Positions 36,326 through 44,129 of a DNA stretch of 64,000 nt are shown here, piece by piece. The first letter of the stretch is position 1, and each line of letters starts with the position of its first letter. The stretch is taken from positions 310,001-374,000 of the forward strand of contig NZ_CP058351.1 of assembly GCF_005860795.2 (NCBI RefSeq), given 5' to 3'. Both the position numbers and the translations under genes were made by a program. This DNA comes from Peteryoungia desertarenae (GTDB lineage Bacteria > Pseudomonadota > Alphaproteobacteria > Rhizobiales > Rhizobiaceae). The notes under the pieces are model-generated. The model had not been told where the DNA came from. It worked only from the letters and a program-made list of their open reading frames with translations, and did no database searches.

Positions 36326-36709
36326 ATGTCAGCGCCTAGCTCTGGAACTAGAACTTTCCATATGATCGAGGCTGTTGCGGATCGCTTTGAGGGCGCACCC
36401 CGGCAGCTTCGCCGACGCTGGTCGGATGATTTCAAAGCACGGGCAGTGGCAGAGGCACTTGAGCCTGGTTCGAGCGTCTCAGCGATTGCACGTCGGCTTG
36501 ATATCCACCCGTCACAACTATTTAGCTGGCGTCGCGCCGCGCTTGGCCCTCACAAAAAGAGCATAGGCTCGAGCGGCCATCAGGCAGTCACGCCATCTGC
36601 AGGCGTTGCGATAATCGAAGTTCTGATTGGCGATGTCGTCGTGCGCGCTCCCGTCGATGCTGACGAAGCTCATCTGCAGCGCGTGATCCGGGCGGTTCGT
36701 TCAGCATGA
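36326..36709 (+). CDS. tnpA: IS66 accessory protein TnpA (copy 4)
   Basis: 127 aa. HTH: RRRWSDDFKARAVAEALEPG then SSVSAIARRLDIHPSQLFSW. C-terminal IIEVLIGDVVVRAPVDADEA. An ATG at 36362 (MIEAVADRFEG) is an alternative start. The stop overlaps tnpB (ATGA). Confidence 0.9.
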   Translation: MSAPSSGTRTFHMIEAVADRFEGAPRQLRRRWSDDFKARAVAEALEPGSSVSAIARRLDIHPSQLFSWRRAALGPHKKSIGSSGHQAVTPSAGVAIIEVLIGDVVVRAPVDADEAHLQRVIRAVRSA

Positions 36710-37050
36710 TCCCCGCAGGTGTAAAAGTCTTCCTCGCCAGCCATCCCATCGACTTCCGCAAAGGGCCGGACAGCCTGCTGTCGCTGGTGCGAGATGCCGG
36801 CAATGATCCGTTCAACGGCTCGCTCTACGTCTTCCGGGCAAAGCGGGCCGACCGGGTCAAGATCGTCTGGTGGGATGGATCAGGAGTATGCCTCTACTCG
36901 AAACGGTTGGAGAAGGCGCAGTTCTGCTGGCCACGGATCGGCCATAACCGGGTGCAGCTCAACCACGTCCAGCTCATGGCGCTCGTTGATGGCATGGACT
37001 GGAAACGGGTCCGTTCGGTGACGGTGAAGCCGCCGGAGATTGTTGGGTAA
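36706..37050 (+). CDS. tnpB: IS66 accessory protein TnpB (copy 4)
   Basis: 114 aa, IS66 Orf2 family: MIPAGVKVFLASHPIDFRKG, LYVFRAKRADRVKIVWWDGS, FCWPRIGHNRVQLNHVQLMA and LVDGMDWKRV. Confidence 0.93.
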   Translation: MIPAGVKVFLASHPIDFRKGPDSLLSLVRDAGNDPFNGSLYVFRAKRADRVKIVWWDGSGVCLYSKRLEKAQFCWPRIGHNRVQLNHVQLMALVDGMDWKRVRSVTVKPPEIVG

Positions 37051-37123
37051 AGGCCTGCGGCGAAATGAATCAACCGTCTGAAAGCGCAAGAAAATCGGAG
37101 CAAAATCTGCTCTGGTAGGCTTT

Positions 37124-38716
37124 ATGACGCCGCCCGATTTGCAGCTCCCGGATGATGTAGAGACCCTGAGGGCCATGGTCCTTGCCATGGCCGAGAAGGC
37201 TGCGCGCGCCGATGCTCTCGAGAGCGAGGTCGCAGATTTGAAGGCCAGGAACGCCGATGCCGATGAACGCATCCAGCGACTGACCCAGATCTTGAAAGCC
37301 TTCGATCGTGCCCGCTTTGGCCGGCGATCGGAGAAGCTCGCATCTCCGACCATCGATGATGAGCAACAGGCTTTTGTCTTCGAGGAAATCGAGACCGGGA
37401 TTGCTGCAATCCGAGCCCAGGTGAACAAGAGCGTCACCCATCCCGATGGCAAACGTCCGCCGCGACCGCGCAAGGGCTTTGCACCTCATCTGGAACGGGT
37501 CGAAGTCGTGATCGAGCCAGACGAACTGCCCGAGCATGTCGGCAAACAGAAGGTTCTGATTGGTGAGGACGTCTCGGAGCGGCTGGACGTCGTGCCGGCG
37601 AAGTTCCGCGTCATCGTCACCCGCCGGCCGAAGTATGCCTTCAAAAACGAAGACGGCGTCGTACAGGCAGCCGCGCCCGCGCATATCATCGAGGGCGGCA
37701 TTCCGACGGAAGCGCTTCTCGCCCAGATCGCGGTCTCGAAGTATGCCGATGGCCTTCCGCTCTATCGACAGGAGGCAATCTATGCCCGCGACAAGGTCGA
37801 GCTTGACCGGAAGCTGATGGCCCAATGGATGGGCAAGCTCGGCTTTGAGCTCGATATCCTGGCCGACTACATCCTCGCCGAGATCAAGAAGGCGGAGCGC
37901 ATCTTCGCTGACGAGACGACGTTGCCCACGCTCGCGCCCGGATCCGGATCGGCCAAGACGGCATGGCTATGGGCTGATGCCCGGGATGACAGACCCTTCG
38001 GTGGCAGTGGTCCGCCGATGGTCGCCTATCGCTTCGAAGATAGCCGCGCGGGCGATCGGGTCGCCCAGCATCTGAGTGGCTATCGCGGTATTCTGCAGGT
38101 TGACGGGCATGGTGCCTACAACAAGCTGGCCAGATCCGACGGCGGCAATGATGGCGTGATACTGGCCGGCTGCTGGTCCCATAGCAGGCGCAAGTTCTAC
38201 GAGCTCCACGCTTCGGATAGTTCCAGGATCGCCACCGAGACGGTGGAGCTGATGGCAAAGCTCTGGGAAGTGGAAGCCGCGGCCCGGGGACAGAGCCCTG
38301 ACGGCCGTGTCGCGGCGCGCCAGGCGACATCTGCTGCTGTACTCAATGAGCTCTTCGCCCTCTGGCAGAAGACCCTGCCACGGATCTCCGGCAAGTCGAA
38401 GCTTGCCGAAGCGATCCGCTATGCCACCTCGCGTCGCTCCATCTTCGAGCGCTTCCTCACCGACGGCCGCATCGAGCTCGACTCCAACATCGTTGAGCGC
38501 GCCATCAGGCCCCAGACAATAACGAGAAAGAACAGTCTCTTCGCTGGCAGCGATGGCGGCGGAAGGACCTGGGCGACAATCGCCACGCTCCTTCAGACGG
38601 CGAAGATGAACAACGTCGATCCGCAGGCCTGGCTCACCCTGACCCTCGACCGCATCGCCAACGGCTGGCCCAGCAGCGATCTCGAGGCACTCATGCCGTG
38701 GAATTACGCGGGCTGA
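37124..38716 (+). CDS. tnpC: IS66 transposase TnpC (copy 4)
   Basis: 530 aa, complete. Coiled-coil N-terminus (DALESEVADLKARNADADER), DDE domain with RIFADETTLPTLAPGSGSAK, ILQVDGHGAYNKLARSDGGN, CWSHSRRKFYELHAS, and late Glu region FLTDGRIELDSNIVERAIRP. C-terminal DPQAWLTLTLDRIANGWPSS. It lacks the paired CxxC zinc-finger-like motif seen in copies 1-3. Confidence 0.93.
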   Translation: MTPPDLQLPDDVETLRAMVLAMAEKAARADALESEVADLKARNADADERIQRLTQILKAFDRARFGRRSEKLASPTIDDEQQAFVFEEIETGIAAIRAQVNKSVTHPDGKRPPRPRKGFAPHLERVEVVIEPDELPEHVGKQKVLIGEDVSERLDVVPAKFRVIVTRRPKYAFKNEDGVVQAAAPAHIIEGGIPTEALLAQIAVSKYADGLPLYRQEAIYARDKVELDRKLMAQWMGKLGFELDILADYILAEIKKAERIFADETTLPTLAPGSGSAKTAWLWADARDDRPFGGSGPPMVAYRFEDSRAGDRVAQHLSGYRGILQVDGHGAYNKLARSDGGNDGVILAGCWSHSRRKFYELHASDSSRIATETVELMAKLWEVEAAARGQSPDGRVAARQATSAAVLNELFALWQKTLPRISGKSKLAEAIRYATSRRSIFERFLTDGRIELDSNIVERAIRPQTITRKNSLFAGSDGGGRTWATIATLLQTAKMNNVDPQAWLTLTLDRIANGWPSSDLEALMPWNYAG

Positions 38717-38783
38717 ACGGCCTCAGCTCGCCGCTTACAAAATTAGGAAAGAAGGTGTCTACAAATCTCGGGGCTATTCAGTA

Positions 38784-38857
38784 TGCCGGGAACAGGAACC
38801 ATGAAATCTTCAACACCGACCAGGGCAGCCAGTTCACGTCCCTCGACTTCATCAAGA
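38784..38857 (+). pseudogene. Outer IS3 orfB fragment, before IS66 copy 2c
   Basis: Reads GNRNHEIFNTDQGSQFTSLD then FIK, the second catalytic Asp region of an IS3 integrase. It continues after IS66 copy 2c at 41475 with MLKDAEISISMDGKGAWRDN. Everything upstream in the gene is missing. Confidence 0.85.
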
Positions 38858-38940
38858 GAAAGCGCGCATTTCCCTGCACCTTTTCCCGTTGACAGCCCTG
38901 TCGCATGAAGTGTCCACTTAAAAATAGGTGGACACCAAAT

Positions 38941-39408
38941 ATGAGTGACGAAGAGCAGACACTGCGTGTGCGCCTTGTGGGGCGTGATGGCCGACGCCGC
39001 TATGATCCAGCATCAAAGGCCCGGCTTGTATCGACCTGCCTTCAGCCAGGGGTTTCGATATCAGGCATGGCGCTTGCCCATGGGATCAACGCCAACGTTC
39101 TGCGCAAATGGGTGAAGGATGCCAGGGAGGCTTGCTTGTCGGCAGGACCTGTCCGTTCTGCGTTCATCCCGGTCGTCGCCGCAGACTGTGGCCTGCCTGT
39201 CGGGCCCCGCTCGCTGAATATGGCGGTCGCAGGTGGTGAAGACGAGGCAGCATCACTGGAGAGGCCGGCAGGGCTGTCAGGTTCTTCCAAAATCCGGGCT
39301 TTGCTGCCGAACGGCGTAAAGCTTTCGCTGGAATGTGGTGATGTGGACGCGTTGACGGCGATCATCGGCGCACTTGGCCGGGTTCAGGTGGTGGCATGTT
39401 CAGACTAG
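38941..39408 (+). CDS. tnpA: IS66 accessory protein TnpA (copy 2c)
   Basis: 155 aa, same sequence as the copy 2a and 2b proteins (MSDEEQTLRVRLVGRDGRRR start). Intact. Confidence 0.88.
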   Translation: MSDEEQTLRVRLVGRDGRRRYDPASKARLVSTCLQPGVSISGMALAHGINANVLRKWVKDAREACLSAGPVRSAFIPVVAADCGLPVGPRSLNMAVAGGEDEAASLERPAGLSGSSKIRALLPNGVKLSLECGDVDALTAIIGALGRVQVVACSD

Positions 39409-39749
39409 GCGCAGATCTCAAGGTCTACCTGCATCGCGAGCCCATCGACTTCAGGGCTGGGATCAACAGCCTTGCTGTCCTGGTCCAGGAGGATATGGCA
39501 CTTGACCCGTTTGCGCCTGCGGTCTTTGCCTTCTGCAACCGTCGCCGTGACCGGATGAAGCTCCTGTTCTTTGATCGATCCGGCTTTGTGATGGTGCTGA
39601 AGCGATTGACCGAAGACCGGTTCCGGTGGCCGCGCCGGGAGACTGCGGTGGTGACGCTTTCGATCGAGCAACTACACTGGATCCTCGACGGCATCGACAT
39701 CGACGCGTTTGCGCGCCATCCGGTGCGGCAGTATCAGGTGGCTGGCTGA
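39396..39749 (+). CDS. tnpB: IS66 accessory protein TnpB (copy 2c)
   Basis: 117 aa, same sequence as the copy 2a and 2b proteins. Overlaps tnpA by 13 bp. Intact. Confidence 0.9.
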   Translation: MFRLGADLKVYLHREPIDFRAGINSLAVLVQEDMALDPFAPAVFAFCNRRRDRMKLLFFDRSGFVMVLKRLTEDRFRWPRRETAVVTLSIEQLHWILDGIDIDAFARHPVRQYQVAG

Positions 39750-39807
39750 CGAAGGGCAGGTGATTTGAGGAGTTGACGCGGCCGCCGGCTTTCGATTCAA
39801 GAATCTG

Positions 39808-41396
39808 ATGATCCGAACCGGCGAACCTGATGTTGCAGAGTTGATGGCGCAGTTGGCGGCGCATGCTGCCGAAATCGCCGCGCTCAAGGCTGAGAAAGAA
39901 GCGCTTTCGCAGCGCATCGTCAAACTCGAGGAAGAGCTGGCGCTGGCGCGGTTGCATCGCTTTGCGCCGAGAAGCGAAAAGCACGTCGATCGCCTGTTCA
40001 ATGAAGCCGAGCAGGTTGCCGTTGACGAGGACGCTGGTGACGACCACGGCGATCTCGCCGACCTGCCGGATACTGGCCTGCCGCCTGTGGAAAGACCAGA
40101 AGGCAAGAAACGCGCGCAGACCCTTGCCGGAAAGCCTGCCGCGCGAGCGTGTCGAATATGACCTTGCCGACGATCAGAAGGCCTGCCCCTGCTGTCGGCA
40201 TCAGATGCATCGCATGGGAGAGGCCGTCACCGAGCAGCTCCACATCGAGGTGAAGGCCAAGGTCCTGCAGAATGTCCGGTTCAAGTACGCTTGCCGGAAT
40301 TGCGATCGAACCGGCATCAACACGCCGGTTGTCCTTGCGCCGATGCCCGCACAGCCTCTGCCTGGCAGCATTGCCACGGCTTCAACGCTGGCCTTTGCGC
40401 TGGTTCACAAATATGTCGACGGCACACCGCTCTATCGTCTGGCCCAGGCCTTCGAGCGTGCCGGTGTTCCCGTAAGCCGCGGTGCTCTGGGTCACTGGGT
40501 GATCGGATCGAGCGAGCGGCATCTTTCCCGCATCTATGACGCGCTGAAACTGCGACTTCGGTCCCAACCGCTCATCCATGGCGACGAGACGACGGTCCAG
40601 GTCCTGAAGGAAAAGGACAGGGAGGCCGCTGACACGTCGTATATGTGGGCCTATCGCAGCGGCGAGGACAGCGAGGAGCCGATCGTTCTCTTCGATTACC
40701 AGCCGGGCCGCGGCCAGATCCATCCGCAGACATTCCTTGGGCGTTATCGCGGCATCATCATGAGTGACGGCTACACCGCCTGGCGCACCCTGGAGGGCAA
40801 CCCATATCGGATGCATGGCCCATTCCAGACGACGCTTCGTCAATGCCCTCAAGGCGAGAAAGAAAGGTGGCGGTCCGCCGGAGCAGGCGCTGAAGTTCTT
40901 CGAGCAGCTCTACCGGATAGAAAGGTTGGCGAAGGACGAAAAGCCGAACGAAGGCGAAAGGCAAGAAGACTGCATTCGCCGCTTTCGCCAGCTTCACAGC
41001 ATTCCCATCCTCAATGCCCTCAAGACATGGCTCGATGACCTCGCGCCGAAGGTGTTGCCGGACAGCAAGCTCGGCGATGCCGTGTCCTACACCCTGAACC
41101 AATGGGACTATCTGACACTCTACGCGCAAGACGGCAGGATGCCGATCGATAACAACCTGCTTGAGCGTGATATCAGGATTTTTGCAACGGGCAGAAAATC
41201 GTGGCTCTTCAGCGATACCGTGGACGGAGCTAACGCCAGTGCAGTCGTCTACAGCATCATGCTGACCTGCCGCGCCTGCGGTATCGAACCCTTGGCATAC
41301 CTGCGCCACATCCTCACCGAATTGCCGCAGCGCGAATCAGGTGCCGACATCACTGATCTTTTGCCGTTCAACTTCACGAAAACAACGACTGCCTGA
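39808..41396 (+). pseudogene. tnpC: IS66 transposase TnpC (copy 2c), two frameshifts
   Basis: N-terminal frame from 39808 (MIRTGEPDVAELMAQLAAHA) is lost after GKKRA at about 40113, where GGCCGC has become GC. The middle part (RRPLPESLPRERVEYDLADD to AWRTLEG) is open in a second frame, and the C-terminus (ATHIGCMAHSRRRFVNALKA to TKTTTA) in a third, after a 2-base-short G-run near 40797. Broken as written. Confidence 0.85.
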
Positions 41397-41474
41397 TCCG
41401 ATACGACAAGCTGACAGCGAACCCGCTCAGACCGTCGCGTCAATGTGCATGGAAACAAGCGCTTACCATCAAGA

Positions 41475-41734
41475 TGTTGAAGGATGCCGAAATCAGTATC
41501 TCGATGGACGGCAAGGGAGCTTGGCGGGACAACGTCTTCGTCGAAAGGCTCTGGAGATCGATCAAATACGAGGAGGTTTATCTTCACGCCTATAAAACCG
41601 TGTCATACGCCCGCCTCGGGATCGGCCTATATCTGGCCTTCTACAACAGTCGCCGCCTACATTCGTCTCTTGACCGGAAAACTCCGGATCAGGTCTACTT
41701 CAACCAGCCGCAGACAATTCCCCTCGCGGCATAA
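41475..41734 (+). pseudogene. Outer IS3 orfB, C-terminal part
   Basis: MLKDAEISISMDGKGAWRDN then VFVERLWRSIKYEEVYLHAY covers the catalytic Glu of an IS3 integrase; the end is FYNSRRLHSSLDRKTPDQVY. Ends at the TAA at 41732, 60 bp before the element's right terminus. Confidence 0.9.
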
Positions 41735-41879
41735 AAGCGCCGGAAACCACTTAACAATCGGCACGAAGCTGTTCAGACAAACCGAGCCAGCTCTGGTACT
41801 AGGAAGCAGCCGGGCTCAGAACCTCGCTAAAGAGCTCTCTTTTCAGAGCAATTACAAGACTCTAGATTTATGAAATGCT

Positions 41880-42805
41880 CTAGAGGGACATTTGAAGTTT
41901 CGTAGTTATCCTTAGGGCCTCTTGAGCCTCGTGCGGTTGGTGCCAGCTGAGCGAAATTCGCGTGCTACTGTCATCCACCTCAAGTGACGTCATAAGGCGC
42001 TGAACCTTGGCCTGTAGTCCAAAAATCCGTCCACCCATGTTCAGAATGATTTCCGGTAACGGCCAGCTCCTCAGTTTCTTGCCTTCTGCGCTGGCAATCT
42101 CATCCATTAACTGGTGGGTGGAGACAGACTGTCCGTCGCTTACTAGGAAATGTCGATTCTTAGCCTCAGGGTGGGCGACTACGTGCATGATGAAGTCCGT
42201 TAGATTCCCAACGTAAATGAGTGATCTTTTATTGTTTACATTTGCAAAAACGGACGGAATTCCGTGATGCACCCATTTGATTAGGGTTCGGAAGTTGCCA
42301 CCTACGCCGGGGCCGTAGACCAGGGGCGGACGGATTACCGTAATCTCCAATCCAGTCTCACTTGCAACGTTCCAAAGTCCTGCCTCGGCTTCTGTTTTCG
42401 AGATAGCGTAGGGATCTTGCGGGTTGGGTGGATCAGAGTTCCTGAAAGGTCTGCCCGGTTCCGTTTCTTCCCCATTCACCTTGATGGTGCTCATGAAGAT
42501 GAAGCGCTTGACCCCGGCTTTAGCAGCTTGTCTGGCCAAGTTTATGGTCGAGTCAACGTTTGCAAGGCGAAAGGCTGCCAGCGGGTTCGCTTCAGTCTCT
42601 CGCATGACGTGCACCCGTGCTGCAAGGTGTACGATGGTGTCCACGTTGTGAAGATAAGGCCGCCAATCGGTCTCGGGCGTATAGGATTCAATCTTGATTG
42701 ATCCCTGGCTTTCGCTTCGGCTTATAGCCCTAATCGGCAAGTTACGGTTTCTCATGTCCGCTGCCAAATGCGAACCAACAAAACCCGATGCCCCGGTAAT
42801 CAGTG
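41880..42805 (-). pseudogene. NAD-dependent nucleotide-sugar epimerase/reductase, interrupted by IS3 near codon 4
   Basis: Extended SDR: TLITGASGFVGSHLAADMRN, VDTIVHLAARVHVMRE, FIFMSTIKVNGE, DPYAISKTEAEAGLWNV (Tyr-xxx-Lys), VIRPPLVYGPGVGGNFRTLI. The real start is ATG at 44137-44139 (MGLTLITG…), overlapping the dehydratase stop. IS3 at 42806-44124 splits the fourth codon, with duplicated CAGTG (42801-42805, 44125-44129). Resembles the 4-keto reductases (WreQ, WbpV type) that finish UDP-QuiNAc after a WbpM-like dehydratase. The uninterrupted coding part remains, but it has lost its start and coupling. Confidence 0.85.
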
Positions 42806-42878
42806 TGAACTGCCCCCCATTTCGACCGGACAGTCGGCATAAGCAGAAAGGCTCAAGCACGGGCTTGAGGACAGGCTT

Positions 42879-43268
42879 ATGTCTAACGAGTATCGACATG
42901 TTGAATTGCTGACGGGTGATGTCCGCCGCAGGCGCTGGACAACCGAGCAGAAGCTGACAATCATCGAGCAGAGTTTCGAACCAGGCGAGACGGTGTCTTC
43001 GGCCGCTCGCCGCCATGGCGTCGCGCCCAATCTGCTTTACCGGTGGCGCAGGCTTTTGAGTGAGGGAGGTGCTGCAGCCGTGGATTCGGACGAGCCGGTT
43101 GTCGGCAATTCGGAAGTGAAGAAGCTGGAGGATCGTGTCCGCGAGCTGGAGCGCATGCTCGGTCGCAAGACGATGGAGGTCGAAATTCTCCGCGAAGCCT
43201 TGTCCAAAGCAGACTCAAAAAAACGGATATCGCGGCCGATCTTGTTGCCGAAGGACGGTTCCCGATGA
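42879..43268 (+). CDS. IS3 (IS2-like) OrfA
   Basis: 129 aa. HTH: VRRRRWTTEQKLTIIEQSFE then PGETVSSAARRHGVAPNLLY; leucine-zipper-like tail KLEDRVRELERMLGRKTMEV. At SKADSKK the A7 run allows a -1 shift into KTDIAADLVAEGRFP and on into orfB, giving OrfAB. The stop overlaps the orfB ATG. Confidence 0.9.
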   Translation: MSNEYRHVELLTGDVRRRRWTTEQKLTIIEQSFEPGETVSSAARRHGVAPNLLYRWRRLLSEGGAAAVDSDEPVVGNSEVKKLEDRVRELERMLGRKTMEVEILREALSKADSKKRISRPILLPKDGSR

Positions 43269-44092
43269 AATCAGTCGCCGACACGCTTGGCGTATCCCGT
43301 TCCAACCTGATCGAGCGGCTGAAAGGCAGATCGAAGCCGCGTCGCTCCTATCACAAGGCCGAGGATGCAGACCTCTTGCCCATCATCCGCAGGCTGGTGG
43401 ATCAAAGGCCAACCTATGGCTATCGGCGGATCACCGCGCTCCTCAATCGCGAGAGGCGAGCCGCCGATAAGCCTGTCGTCAACGCCAAACGGGTTCATCG
43501 CATCATGGGCAACCACGCCATGCTGCTGGAGAAGCACACCGCCGTTCGCAAGGGCCGCCTCCATGACGGCAAGGTGATGGTCATGCGCTCGAACCTGCGC
43601 TGGTGCTCGGACGGGTTGGAGTTCACCTGCTGGAATGGCGAGGTCATTCGTCTTGCCTTCATCATCGACGCCTTCGACCGCGAGATCATCGCCTGGACGG
43701 CGGTCGCCAACGGCGGCATCTCCGGCTCTGACGTGCGCGACATGATGCTGGAGGCGGTCGAGAAGCGCTTCGCAGCAACGAGAGCCCCGCACGCAATAGA
43801 GCATCTCTCGGACAATGGCTCGGCTTACACCGCGAGGGACACGAGACTGTTTGCCCAGGCGCTCAATCTGACGCCTTGCTTCACGCCGGTGGCCAGTCCG
43901 CAGTCGAACGGCATGTCGGAGGCCTTCGTCAAAACCTTGAAGCGGGACTATATCCGCATCTCAGCTCTACCGGACGCCGAAACAGCGCTCCGGCTCATCG
44001 ACGGATGGATCGAGGACTATAACGAAATCCATCCCCATTCCGCGCTCAAGATGGCTTCTCCACGGCAGTTCATCAGGGCTAAATCAAACTAG
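43265..44092 (+). CDS. IS3 (IS2-like) OrfB transposase
   Basis: 275 aa. TYGYRRITALLNRERRAADK, then integrase motifs RWCSDGLEFTCWNGEVIRLA (first Asp), IEHLSDNGSAYTARDTRLFA (second Asp), SPQSNGMSEAFVKTLKRDYI (Glu). C-terminal YNEIHPHSALKMASPRQFI. Intact. Confidence 0.93.
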   Translation: MKSVADTLGVSRSNLIERLKGRSKPRRSYHKAEDADLLPIIRRLVDQRPTYGYRRITALLNRERRAADKPVVNAKRVHRIMGNHAMLLEKHTAVRKGRLHDGKVMVMRSNLRWCSDGLEFTCWNGEVIRLAFIIDAFDREIIAWTAVANGGISGSDVRDMMLEAVEKRFAATRAPHAIEHLSDNGSAYTARDTRLFAQALNLTPCFTPVASPQSNGMSEAFVKTLKRDYIRISALPDAETALRLIDGWIEDYNEIHPHSALKMASPRQFIRAKSN

Positions 44093-44129
44093 CCGACATG
44101 TCCGGTGAAACGGGGTGCACTCCACAGTG

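Larger units (their letters stand above)
36242..38738 (+). mobile_element. IS66-family element, copy 4
   Basis: 2,497 bp, ends GTAAGCGACAAGCAGACC and the inverse of GTAAGCGGCGAGCTGAGG, with the 8-bp duplication AAAATTAG (36234-36241, 38739-38746). Carries complete tnpA, tnpB and tnpC, so it looks autonomous. Not closely similar to copies 1-3. Confidence 0.93.
33463..38780 (-). mobile_element. IS3-family element (IS51-like), split by IS110 and IS66 copy 4
   Basis: Inverted ends TGAATAGCCCCGAGTTTCGT / TGAATAGCCCCGAGATTTGT, with 3-bp duplication GTA (33460-33462, 38781-38783). Minus-strand orfA (36216) and orfB (34371) are separated by an IS110 element, and IS66 copy 4 sits in the leader before orfA. 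Native length about 1.2 kb. Confidence 0.9.
38858..41466 (+). mobile_element. IS66-family element, copy 2c
   Basis: 2,609 bp, 8-bp duplication CATCAAGA (38850-38857, 41467-41474), same ends as copies 2a and 2b but in the opposite orientation. Compared with 2a it lacks 2 bp in the GCGGCCGC context of tnpC (near 40110) and 1 bp of the G-run near 40797. Confidence 0.93.
33399..41794 (+). mobile_element. Outer IS3 relic holding a nested stack of four other IS elements
   Basis: Terminal repeats AGAGCTGGCTCGG (33399) and CCGAGCCAGCTCT (41794), flanked by the 3-bp duplication GGT (33396-33398, 41795-41797). Only 64 bp of its left end and the last third of its orfB remain; orfA and the front of orfB were deleted. 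Into it went an IS51-type IS3 (33463-38780) and IS66 copy 2c (38858-41466). Confidence 0.85.
42806..44124 (+). mobile_element. IS3-family element (IS2-like), intact
   Basis: 1,319 bp. Ends TGAACTGCCCCCCATTTC and the inverse of TGGAGTGCACCCCGTTTC, with 5-bp duplication CAGTG. orfA and orfB with an A7 slippery run (43217-43223). Both frames are open, so it may be active. A 38-bp relic of the same end is at 3271-3308. Confidence 0.93.

Noticed and set aside
40764..41396. Independent 210-codon ORF in IS66 copy 2c
   Set aside because: It is the displaced C-terminal frame of tnpC after two indels, not a gene of its own.
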